DNA of 33,200 bases from positions 1 to 33,200 of the forward strand of contig DBDJ01000032.1 in assembly GCA_002293525.1 (NCBI GenBank), given 5' to 3'. Made by a program: the position numbers and the translations under genes. Below, piece after piece: positions 25,226 through 33,068 of this stretch (position 1 is its first letter; the number at the start of each line of letters is the position of its first letter). The stretch is from Lachnospiraceae bacterium UBA935. GTDB taxonomy: Bacteria; Bacillota; Clostridia; Lachnospirales; Lachnospiraceae. The notes under the pieces are model-generated. The model made no database searches. It saw nothing but the letters and a program-made list of their open reading frames with translations, and was not told the DNA's origin.

Positions 25226-25912
25226 ATGTTTATTAGCAAAGACATTGTATTGCAAAAACGAAATAATCTAACGGTGAAAATACTTCTCACGGTATTTTTA
25301 TTACTGTATATTCTGGTGTTTGCCGTAAAACTACCGAAATTACTTTTCAGTGGCCAAGTGATTCTGCTGTTTCAAGCGGTGATGTACGTTATTCTGGCTG
25401 TAGCTGGGGTCTTTATTTTTCGTCAAGACATCGTAGCGGGGTTGAAAGTTTGGAAATCTTCTGCACTCAAAAGCATTTTGTGGTTGGTAGGCGGAATGAT
25501 CGCAAACAACATGCTCACAAACATTGCTGCCTATCCTGCGTATACGGCGGGATATGATGATTACATGAGCAATAGTATAGGTGTGCTGCTGATGATGCAG
25601 ACCATCGGGAAACCTCTCGCCATTTTAATAATTGGATTCGCCGCGCCTATTGTTGAAGAGAGTGTTTATCGTGCTTACCTAATTGGAAAAGCAAAAACGA
25701 AAATTTCGTTGTGTCTTTGCGTGATTATATCAAGTGTTTTGTTTGCACTTATACATTTGCAGGGCGTATCCGTTGGGGATTTTTTGTGTGTATTTCCGGG
25801 ACTTGCTACTGGATTAATTTACGGAGTTGTTTATGCCGTGACGGGAAACATCACATTACCTATACTCATGCATATAATGAATAATGTGACAGGCATATTG
25901 CTTTTGGGCTGA
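25226..25912 (+). CDS. CPBP (CAAX-like, Abi) family intramembrane metalloprotease
   Basis: The 228-residue polytopic protein has the three family motifs: EExxYR (E144, E145, R149 in VEESVYRAYL), FALIH (H177) and HxxxN (H216, N220 in HIMNN). Family members cleave in or near the membrane, and several act in bacteriocin immunity. It is the second gene of the XRE operon. Pairing with a membrane-anchored regulator suggests the protease could act on that anchor, but this is inference. Confidence 0.92.
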   Translation: MFISKDIVLQKRNNLTVKILLTVFLLLYILVFAVKLPKLLFSGQVILLFQAVMYVILAVAGVFIFRQDIVAGLKVWKSSALKSILWLVGGMIANNMLTNIAAYPAYTAGYDDYMSNSIGVLLMMQTIGKPLAILIIGFAAPIVEESVYRAYLIGKAKTKISLCLCVIISSVLFALIHLQGVSVGDFLCVFPGLATGLIYGVVYAVTGNITLPILMHIMNNVTGILLLG

Positions 25913-25990
25913 CAGTGACTGTCATGAAAGTCACGTTTCCTTCGGATAATAAATTCAGTTCATAAGACTTCGATATCTTGCCATAAAGTT

Positions 25991-26033
25991 ATCCTCTGGA
26001 TTAGCATTAGTTTTATCACTAATCCAAGAGGAT
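25991..26033 (+). terminator. Intrinsic terminator after the CPBP gene
   Basis: ATCCTCTGGATTAG pairs with CTAATCCAAGAGGAT (14 bp with one bulged base) around a 14-nt loop, followed by TTTCTTAATA on the plus strand. It separates the converging CPBP and Cys-rich genes. Confidence 0.75.
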
Positions 26034-26055
26034 TTCTTAATAGTCTATATAATAA

Positions 26056-26484
26056 TTAATAGCTTTCTATTCTTTCTTTACAATATTTACATTCATATAT
26101 ATATAAATCTTTCTTTGAATCATATGATACGTAAACATATGAGTGATCATACCCTCCTGTATAGTATTCATATATAAAAACTCCACAATTTTTGCACTCA
26201 GTCACGGTCCAATATCCGGTTTCACAGGCTCGATAATTACATCTTCTTTGTACACCAACATGTGCATACCCTGATGGGGTTCTGCTTCCAAAGATTTCAG
26301 CTACTAGTTCAACACCACACTTGCTGCACTCAATTGCCTTCCAATTGCTAACCAAACAACCATCCCTGCTACTTCTTGATACAGTTATTGGAGTATGGTG
26401 GCATGTAGAAGCAACAACATTATGAGGGGATGCAAAACTAATAATCAATCCCAACAAAATAATTAGACTTATTAATTTTTTCAT
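26056..26484 (-). CDS. Small secreted cysteine-rich protein of unknown function, 142 aa
   Basis: Residues 1-26 form a signal peptide (MKKLISLIILLGLIISF core, ending VVAS). The mature part has CxxC pairs CSKC, CKNC and CKYC plus further Cys and His, an arrangement suggesting two or three zinc-ribbon-like or disulfide-bonded knots. Many Tyr residues occur near the C-terminus. I do not recognise the family. An AAAGGAGG ribosome site precedes the ATG. It stands alone, convergent with the CPBP gene. Confidence 0.8.
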   Translation of the reverse strand: MKKLISLIILLGLIISFASPHNVVASTCHHTPITVSRSSRDGCLVSNWKAIECSKCGVELVAEIFGSRTPSGYAHVGVQRRCNYRACETGYWTVTECKNCGVFIYEYYTGGYDHSYVYVSYDSKKDLYIYECKYCKERIESY

Positions 26485-26621
26485 ATTATTTCCTCCTTTT
26501 ACATATTTTTATAATACCATTAGTTAAGTTATTTGTAAACACAATTATTATCTAAATATTCGTATTTTTATCCTTACAGTTCGGTTGATATGATACATCA
26601 AATAGTACCTCGCCAAATATA

Positions 26622-28388
26622 TCATCTCCCACGCCTTATTGCAATACAACAAGGCGTGAACATATTGATTGTATTTTCCGAACGAATAGTGATACAATGC
26701 AAGAGCCAGAAGCAACATAACCAAGTCCGGCGGGTTAGGCTCGTGCCTTCGGCAATCTTACCTATGATGTCATAGGTTGCCAGACCTCCGTGCGCCCGAT
26801 CGAGTTTCTTAGTTTCGGTGCGTTCCACATTAAAGTCAGTACCCTCCTGCGCCCCCTTGGTGAGAGTGTAGGAGAGGCGGGCTACCTTTAATTCCGCATC
26901 GATGGCGGCAATTGATTTCTTTGCCAGTTCGTCGCCATTAAATTCTACGGTATAGGCATATCGCTTATTAATCCGATCCCACAAGTCCTTGAATGCCGTC
27001 CAATTCTCGTTCAGCGGATTATCCTTGACCTTTGTTTCATGGCCGTTGCCTGTCATTTCCTTAAGGATTGATGGGTCGAAGATAGCCTGTACCAGTTTGT
27101 GTACGCTCTCTGCAAGCGGGGCAATTTCCGGTTTCAGCGGTGCGAAACTGCCTGTTTCAGCGGCAATTCTGTAGGCATCTGTCACACCGCCTTCATCATC
27201 CACATAATCGTTGCGGACAAGGTAATTATAAACCGCCGTGGCTTCCGCAATAGTAAAAGTATGCGCTTCCTCGTCGGTGAGATAAACCGTCCTGCCGTAA
27301 AAATAGTCTACGCTTGCCTTTGTCGGGCGTTCATAGAGGTCAGATTTTAATTCCCTTTGTAGGTCGGCGACAAAACCGGCATAGCTTTCACTCGCCACGA
27401 CCGTCAGCATATTAACGCTTTGTACAAGCGTCTCACCGCAGACATCCAAGTTCTGACGCTCACCGCGGCTGTTCACACAAAGGCGCAGACCCCGCCCGAC
27501 TTCCTGACGCTTCGCTGTGGCATTGTCAGAGTGCTTTAATGTACAAATTTGGAACACGTTCGGATTATCCCAACCCTCACGCAAAGCAGAGTGGGAGAAG
27601 ATAAAACGAGTAGGCTCTTCAAAAGAAAGCAGGAGTTCCTTCCGCTTGAGAATGAGATCATACGCGGAAATATCGTCGGACTCGTCAGAGCCTCGCTTAA
27701 CCGTACTGTTAATGGCGCGGCCTTTTTTATCTATAGAGAAATAACCCCTGTGCGTGTCGGCAGTGTCAATACCCCGCAAGTAGCCTTGATATGCCGTAGG
27801 GAACAGCGTCAGCCTTTCATTCAGGGCGGCGGTATATTCCTCTTCAAAAATACGTCCGTACTCACCGAAGATTTCTTCGCCTTCGTCGCCATACTGGCGG
27901 TACTTAGCCACCTCGTCAATAAAGAACAGCGACAGGCATTTGATACCCTGTTCAAATAGTTTTTCCTCTTTGTCAAAGTGTGAACTTATCGTTTCCCGGA
28001 TTTGAATTCGGCGGATATCTTCCTCGTTGACATTACCGCTTGCCTCGCCGTCTTCTTTGATGTTGTCCATAAAACCGAAAATGTTCTGCTGTTTTTCTGC
28101 CATCGTCAAGAACTCTTCCGGCGTGTAATACACGTCCTTCATATTGGAAGAGTCCAGCTTGAGGACGCGGAAGCCGATGTCAAGATTGACCGTAGTTAAC
28201 GGGCTGTCAGCTTTGATTTTTACGCCCGCTCGACGGATGCGTTCTTTTCCGATTTCGCAGATATTCTTATATCCCGCCTTCGCAGCTTCGCTTTTCTCTT
28301 CGCACACTTCGGGCAACTGCACCATGATAAATTTGCGCTTACCGCCGTCTCTGCCCAAATAATCACGAACAGTAATTATATGCTTCAA
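26622..28388 (-). pseudogene. Decayed type III restriction-modification locus: mod C-terminus fused to res middle, both ends missing
   Basis: Residues ~12-112 match the C-terminal part of a type III Mod methyltransferase (DGGKRKFIMVQLPE, then GFRVLKLDSSNMKDVYY and NIKEDG). From ~120 the same frame continues as the Res helicase subunit (RRIQIRETISSHF, LSLFFIDEVAKYR, SALREGWDNPNVFQ, and motif VI RQEVGRGLRL at 294-303). The Res Walker A/B part and everything between are absent. Res homology ends near residue 553 (LTRRT), followed by about 33 unrelated residues, so the C-terminal nuclease domain is missing. The TTG at the frame start overlaps the nitroreductase stop and is probably not a real start. 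No restriction or methylation activity is expected. Confidence 0.85.
26631..26659 (-). other. 12-bp hairpin at the 3' end of the res remnant
   Basis: CACGCCTTATTG and CAACAAGGCGTG flank a 5-nt loop. The single mismatch on the plus strand becomes a G-U pair in minus-strand RNA. No U-run follows directly. It could be a stabilising 3' stem or a mobile-element end left at the deletion joint. Confidence 0.5.
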
Positions 28389-28945
28389 TAAAGCGGCTCA
28401 TGCTTTTCTCCCTTTGATAAGTCATCAAACGAGTTATGGAATACCGTATGGTTGATATCAAAGCGTTTGTAGTGGACCGGATGAGGAGCCGCATCAGATG
28501 CCGGATAGCCTAACGGCAGCAAAGCAACCGGCATCAGATAATCGGGTATATTGAATAACTCTCTTATTTTATCGTGGTCGAAAGCGGCGACCCAAGTGTT
28601 TCCGATTCCCAAGCTTGCAGCTTCTAACATCATATGTGTCGTAACGATACTCGCATCAACATCCCCGCTGGCTTTTCCACTATGCTGATGTTTCCAGCAG
28701 GTTTCGTAATCATAACAAACCAACAAAACTAAAGGCGCGTTAAAATGATACGGGGTGCAGGTTTTTAGCTTCGTCAAGCCTTCCTCGCTGTCAATCACAA
28801 GAATCCGCTGGGGCTGGAAATTGGCGGCAGTTGGGGCGACCCGGCCAGCCTCCAGGATCAAGTCCAGTTTCTCTTTATCAATTCTGTCTGTCTTAAACTT
28901 CCTGACTGAATAGCGTTGTTCTGTTGCCAGTTGTAAAAAGTCCAT
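28385..28945 (-). CDS. Nitroreductase family protein (FMN-dependent)
   Basis: The 186-residue flavoprotein has the family start QRYSVRKFK (FMN phosphate contacts) and AGRVAPTAANFQPQRI, the central ASIVTTHMMLEAASLGIGNTWV segment, and the late VALLPLGYPA motif. Members reduce nitro compounds, quinones or flavins with NAD(P)H. A GGAGGGC ribosome site precedes the ATG. It is divergent from an HxlR-type regulator, the common arrangement for redox- or electrophile-induced nitroreductases. Its 3' end abuts the mod-res remnant. Confidence 0.93.
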   Translation of the reverse strand: MDFLQLATEQRYSVRKFKTDRIDKEKLDLILEAGRVAPTAANFQPQRILVIDSEEGLTKLKTCTPYHFNAPLVLLVCYDYETCWKHQHSGKASGDVDASIVTTHMMLEAASLGIGNTWVAAFDHDKIRELFNIPDYLMPVALLPLGYPASDAAPHPVHYKRFDINHTVFHNSFDDLSKGEKHEPLY

Positions 28946-28992
28946 GCAATATGCCCTCCTATATATTTTCTGATTGCTATTTCTTACGGCTC

Positions 28993-29021
28993 ATTATATA
29001 ATTGGAGAAACATATTTACAA
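28993..29021 (-). promoter_or_regulatory. Promoter of the nitroreductase gene
   Basis: On the minus strand TTGTAA (29021-29016), a 17-nt spacer and a perfect TATAAT (28998-28993). The -35 lies about 40 nt from the HxlR start, so a regulator binding in this gap could control both genes. Confidence 0.75.
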
Positions 29022-29061
29022 GTACGCACAATTTTGTTCCTTTAAAAATATGGGGTGATAT

Positions 29062-29406
29062 ATGGAAAAAACGACCAGTACAGAAGAATGCAATACAAAC
29101 TGCGCGAAGATATGCCCAATCGTATACGCTATAAACATTATCGGTCAAAAATGGAAAATACCTATTCTCTGGAATATTGCGGAATATGACACATTGCATT
29201 ACAATGAGCTAAAACGTTTGGTTTCTCCCATTACTAATACAGCTCTGACAAGATGCCTGAGAGAACTTGAAGAATATGGTCTGGTCAATCGGCTTAATCA
29301 TAATACCATTCCACCTTCTGTAGAATATAGTTTAACTGAACAAGGAAGAGCGTTGCAGCCTGCCCTAAATGAATTGCATCGTTGGGGAGAATCTCAACTA
29401 AAATAA
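29062..29406 (+). CDS. HxlR-family winged-helix transcriptional regulator
   Basis: The 114-residue protein shows the HxlR fold: GQKWKIPILWNI (first helix), LHYNELKRLVSPITNTALTR (recognition region), LEEYGLVNR and VEYSLTEQG (wing), then a dimerising C-terminal helix. The N-terminal cysteines (C10, C14 and C18) could sense electrophiles or oxidants, as in related YodB/HypR proteins; that is inference. It is divergent from the nitroreductase, its likely target. Confidence 0.93.
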   Translation: MEKTTSTEECNTNCAKICPIVYAINIIGQKWKIPILWNIAEYDTLHYNELKRLVSPITNTALTRCLRELEEYGLVNRLNHNTIPPSVEYSLTEQGRALQPALNELHRWGESQLK

Positions 29407-29438
29407 CCTTGCCTTAAAAGCAATCCATTTGATTTTTA

Positions 29439-30566
29439 CTACCAAATATATACCAGAATTTCCATTACATCACTTACATGATAGTTAATAATAATGTTCA
29501 CCCCATCAATATGCTCAGCGGAAAAACTCTCCTCGGTCTTAAATATATCCTCCGCAAATCCGGCTTCGATACAGGCATCAACATACTTATTAAACTCTGT
29601 GACCGGCGTGTTGGCAATTAAAACACTAATAGAATCTTCATCTTCTGAATTGATAATACCCTTCGTTGCTTCCGGTTCCGGCAACAGCGCGAATAATCCT
29701 CGTTCCGGCCATGTCAATTCATAAAACTCTTTAAATGTAGTAATGGATATCTGCATTTCATTCAAGTGCGGAAAAAACCTTAATTCTAATTCAGCGCCGC
29801 TTTCGTCATAGGCTTTAAAAGTTCTATACTCATATTCGGATCTTTCAATTCTTAACGAAAACCCGCTTTCCATGCATTCCTCGACATAGGTATTATAGTC
29901 ATCATCCTTAACCTTTCCAATATTAATAATGAATTGATCGGCTATATCTGTCTCAATCCCCCCATATTCAGACTTAGGCTTAGGCAGCATAGCCGTCAAA
30001 TTATTTTGCGGCCAGACATATTTATCATAACTTCTATGCAGCACGCCGATAAACATAACAAAGGGGATAATTAAAAGTATTGCCACCATTGAGGCCAGTG
30101 TATGCAAATGAATCCTTGCCCCCTTAATCAAGCTCATTCTCATAAGCCAGGATATTAAAAATAACAGCGTCTGAAATCCCATTATGCCGGCTGATATCCA
30201 ATAATCTAACAAAAAACTGTCGACAGCCACAAAGAGTGAACCTATCGTTAATAAGGCAACTATTACGGTCAAAGGGCTTCTGCGTATTTTCCCTAACTTC
30301 TGCTCCATCTCCTCCTGAGTTTGTAACTTAAGTCTGGTCATTTCCACTTCTCGATCGGCTTGTATCTTTTCACTGGCAACGTCCTTTAATGTTTTGTTTA
30401 TGATGCGTTCTCTAACGACTTCGTCATTCTCGACAAGCAACTTAGAATTACCACAAAACGGACACTTGGCAATATCATTATCATAGTCAATCTCCATATG
30501 CCCGCCGCAAAGGGCGCATTCTAGTTTGATCGTGCCTGAATAATTTTTACGTACTGTGTCACTCAT
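29439..30566 (-). CDS. Zinc-ribbon membrane protein with two DUF6591-like domains (paralog 2)
   Basis: The 375-residue protein starts with a zinc ribbon (C17, C20, C35, C38). A charged coiled-coil-like stretch (~47-92) and three hydrophobic segments (~99-119, 122-142, 155-176) follow. Two related ~90-residue domains start at WPQNNLTAMLPKPKS (185) and WPERGLFALLPEPEA (~285), each with an NTYVEEC/NKYVDAC motif. The repeated domain fits DUF6591, of unknown function. Its ATG lies 2 nt after the stop of the paralog at 30569, implying translational coupling. Confidence 0.82.
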   Translation of the reverse strand: MSDTVRKNYSGTIKLECALCGGHMEIDYDNDIAKCPFCGNSKLLVENDEVVRERIINKTLKDVASEKIQADREVEMTRLKLQTQEEMEQKLGKIRRSPLTVIVALLTIGSLFVAVDSFLLDYWISAGIMGFQTLLFLISWLMRMSLIKGARIHLHTLASMVAILLIIPFVMFIGVLHRSYDKYVWPQNNLTAMLPKPKSEYGGIETDIADQFIINIGKVKDDDYNTYVEECMESGFSLRIERSEYEYRTFKAYDESGAELELRFFPHLNEMQISITTFKEFYELTWPERGLFALLPEPEATKGIINSEDEDSISVLIANTPVTEFNKYVDACIEAGFAEDIFKTEESFSAEHIDGVNIIINYHVSDVMEILVYIW

Positions 30567-30568
30567 CT

Positions 30569-31702
30569 TTAATCCTCTGCCTTTTGGGGTATGTATACAG
30601 TAATTTCCATCACATCGTTACTATCATGATCTATTTCAATTACTACTCCTTCGCTATTTTCCGAATAGAATTGATTTTCAGATAATAACATGTGCTCCGC
30701 GAATCCTGCTTCAATACAAGCATTAACATACTGATTATAATCGGAAATCGAAGTTTTCGCCACGGTTATTCTAAACAAGTACTCCGATTCCGTGTTTATT
30801 ATCCCAACATCAGAAACAGGTTCCGGCAACAGCGTGGATAAACCTCGATCAGGCCATAGATACTCATTTAGTACTTCCTTTGCTGTTAATGTTATCTCCA
30901 TTTCACTTAAGTAAGCTGTAAAAACTACCTTTAACGATTCACCGCTCTGGTTATCGGCGTTAAACGTCCATTCACTTCGATAAATTTTTAAGCGAAATCC
31001 TTTTTCTATACAGGCCTCCACATAAGTGTTAAAATCACTTTCCTTGACCCTGCCAACCAACATAACAAACTCATCCGCAGTATCTCTTTTGATTTCTCCA
31101 TATTCGGATTTAGGCTTGGGCAACATCGTGGTTAAGTTATTTTGCTGCCAGACATAACTGTCATAGTTTTTATGTTCTACACCGATAAACATGAAAAAGG
31201 GAATCGTCATCAGGACTGCCAGCAACGAGAGCAATGAATGCAAATATATACCGCTGCCTTTGACAAACCTCATCCTCATAAGCCAGACCACGAAGAACAG
31301 CAATGCCTGGCATCCTATAAAAATGGCCGATACTTTATAATTGAGCCGATATGTCACTATCGTCCCCAAAAATGCGGCGATGGTCAGGAACGCAATAATA
31401 AACGTTAGTGGGCTTTTACGGATTTTGGCAAGTTTTTGGGCAAACTTTTCTTGAGCAAGTAACTGGAGCTTAGTCAGTTCCAGTTCTTTTTCAGATTGGA
31501 TTTTTTCACTGGCTATGTCCTTATAAGTTTTACTTCTGATGCGTTCAATAACAATTTCATCGCTTTCAACCAGTAATTCCGACATCCCGCAATAAGGACA
31601 ATGTGCGGTCTCATTTTCTTTCATTACCTCCAGATGACCGCCACAATTATTACATTTTAAAATGATTGTATCAGTATATTGCTTATCTAATGTCTCGTTC
31701 AT
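30569..31702 (-). CDS. Zinc-ribbon membrane protein with two DUF6591-like domains (paralog 1)
   Basis: A tandem paralog of the next gene with the same layout over 377 residues: zinc ribbon (C17, C20, C35, C38), charged helix, three membrane segments, then two DUF6591-like domains starting WQQNNLTTMLPKPKS and WPDRGLSTLLPEPVS. The duplication is old, since identity is uneven and both copies are intact. The zinc ribbon should be cytoplasmic and the paired domains on the far side of the membrane, by hydrophobicity only. The start has an AAGG ribosome site. The DUF4180 gene lies 106 nt upstream on the same strand. Confidence 0.82.
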   Translation of the reverse strand: MNETLDKQYTDTIILKCNNCGGHLEVMKENETAHCPYCGMSELLVESDEIVIERIRSKTYKDIASEKIQSEKELELTKLQLLAQEKFAQKLAKIRKSPLTFIIAFLTIAAFLGTIVTYRLNYKVSAIFIGCQALLFFVVWLMRMRFVKGSGIYLHSLLSLLAVLMTIPFFMFIGVEHKNYDSYVWQQNNLTTMLPKPKSEYGEIKRDTADEFVMLVGRVKESDFNTYVEACIEKGFRLKIYRSEWTFNADNQSGESLKVVFTAYLSEMEITLTAKEVLNEYLWPDRGLSTLLPEPVSDVGIINTESEYLFRITVAKTSISDYNQYVNACIEAGFAEHMLLSENQFYSENSEGVVIEIDHDSNDVMEITVYIPQKAED

Positions 31703-31808
31703 TTTCTCTGACCTTCTCGATTTAACTATTTGCCATGATGGTCCGCTTGCGTTGAGGTCATAACCATTTCATTCTTATATCCCCAAATTGCTTCCTCAAT
31801 TAAATCCA

Positions 31809-32195
31809 CTAATCCTTCTGCTGCTCCTCTTCAACCAATGTTAATTTATTTATGGCTGTCTGTTCATCTGGGACAAAGAAAATGGAATTGCCTTGATTGC
31901 ACTCATAAATGAAGTCCCTCAACGGCTTGCTTGTATATGTTGAGAAATCACCAATGATTGCGATTTTTTTAGAGTAGGTAACAAACTTTTGCAATATCTC
32001 ACCTGCTATGCCCGAACTCAATTTAAAAAAATCCCCAATGATAGCGTCCTTGTTTATCGCTATCCTTTGGCAATCATCATGATAATCAATCGTTGCTATC
32101 AGGTCTAACGCAGATTGAGTATCAATAATAATTTGTTCGCCGCTTTGAATAACAGCAACGTCAATTCCGTTGTTCCGAATAATCCGTTTCTCCAT
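31809..32195 (-). CDS. DUF4180 domain-containing protein
   Basis: The 128-residue soluble protein matches the DUF4180 pattern: DLIATIDYHDDCQRIAINK, FFKLSSGIAGEILQKFVTY, KIAIIGDFS and a late FVPDEQTAINKL. The family function is not established. The fold resembles small STAS/anti-sigma-antagonist-like proteins, which is only an impression. An extended -10 promoter (TGgTATAAT on the minus strand, -10 at 32235-32230) and a GGGTGG ribosome site precede the ATG. Confidence 0.85.
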   Translation of the reverse strand: MEKRIIRNNGIDVAVIQSGEQIIIDTQSALDLIATIDYHDDCQRIAINKDAIIGDFFKLSSGIAGEILQKFVTYSKKIAIIGDFSTYTSKPLRDFIYECNQGNSIFFVPDEQTAINKLTLVEEEQQKD

Positions 32196-32431
32196 AAACC
32201 AAAACCACCCGATAAATTGCTTTTTCTAAATTATACCACAAACACAACCAAAAAACATAAAAAACTGAAATCACTGACTCGCATCACCCTGTTCGGGCTG
32301 TTGACAAAGTACAGACAATCACTGCAATAGATGATAAAATATAAAGGAAGCAGTGAGGTGTAAAATAACTTGTAAAGCTTAAGCAGAACGGGCGATGCGG
32401 AGATCGGATTCATTCGCTTATTTCACCTTTG

Positions 32432-32460
32432 TTGCATCATACTATCTTATATAATATAAT
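32432..32460 (+). promoter_or_regulatory. Promoter of the SRPBCC gene
   Basis: TTGCAT (32432-32437), a 17-nt spacer and a perfect TATAAT (32455-32460). The start point falls inside the first of two AGTTTAAACT palindromes. Confidence 0.75.
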
Positions 32461-32492
32461 AGTTTAAACTTGATTATAATAGTTTAAACTTG
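32455..32492 (+). promoter_or_regulatory. Two 18-nt direct repeats, each with a perfect AGTTTAAACT palindrome
   Basis: TATAATAGTTTAAACTTG occurs at 32455-32472 and again at 32475-32492, a 20-nt period or about two helical turns. Each copy contains the 10-bp perfect palindrome AGTTTAAACT just after a TATAAT. The layout suggests two repressor dimers bound on the same face of the helix over the transcription start. Confidence 0.75.
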
Positions 32493-32511
32493 GATATTGG
32501 AGTAGTGAACT

Positions 32512-32976
32512 ATGAAACCGAAAACGATCACCATAAAATCTGAATTCCCTGCTTCTGCTGATGCCATATGGGACATACTTAAGCATCTGGAAACCTTGCA
32601 GTATATCGCTGCTCCATATGCCCTATTTACGCCGATAAATACGAAAGAAATAATCTGGAAACCCGGGCATACCTTTCAGTTTGATCTTAGAATATTTCGT
32701 TTCATTCGTATGGGTATCCATACGATAAATGTCTTACAGTTTGATAAAGAAATGTTTACCGTATACACAGAAGAAAGCAACAAAAGTGTTCCCGTCTGGA
32801 ATCATACTATACTTCTGAAACGGAACGGCGACGATAAGACCTATTACACCGATGTGGTCGAAGTTTCAGCCGGCTGGAAAACACCTTTTGTATGTATTTG
32901 GAGTTCTTTATTCTATCGGCACAGACAAAAAAAGTGGAGAAAATTACTGTGGAAATCCAATGGTTCGAGTGGATAA
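32512..32976 (+). CDS. SRPBCC family (START-like) protein
   Basis: The 154-residue protein shows the helix-grip family pattern: an opening SEFPASADAIWDILKHLETLQYIAAPYALF, a central beta-sheet region, and the closing amphipathic helix FYRHRQKKWRKLLW. These proteins bind hydrophobic ligands in a cavity; the ligand is unknown here. The start ATG follows TTGGAG. It is a single gene behind a promoter with doubled palindromes, so it is probably under specific repression. Confidence 0.85.
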   Translation: MKPKTITIKSEFPASADAIWDILKHLETLQYIAAPYALFTPINTKEIIWKPGHTFQFDLRIFRFIRMGIHTINVLQFDKEMFTVYTEESNKSVPVWNHTILLKRNGDDKTYYTDVVEVSAGWKTPFVCIWSSLFYRHRQKKWRKLLWKSNGSSG

Positions 32977-33068
32977 GCATTCTAGTTCCGGTGCAGCCGG
33001 ACGTCACATCTGCAAACGCCTGCCGAAGGAAGTCCCTCCTCATCTAACAATACCATTTTATTCTTTTA

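Larger units (their letters stand above)
32196..32511. other. 316-nt divergent promoter region between DUF4180 and SRPBCC genes
   Basis: No gene is visible. It holds the leftward extended -10 promoter of the DUF4180 gene near 32230-32238 and, at the right end, the SRPBCC promoter with duplicated palindromes (32432-32492). The stretch between (about 32250-32430) shows nothing I can assign apart from an isolated TTGACA near 32300 without a good -10. Confidence 0.6.

Noticed and set aside
31703..31850. Short minus-strand frame in the gap between DUF4180 and the DUF6591-like genes
   Set aside because: It is about 34 codons, overlaps the end of the DUF4180 gene, and has no start signal; the resemblance to a protein end may be chance.
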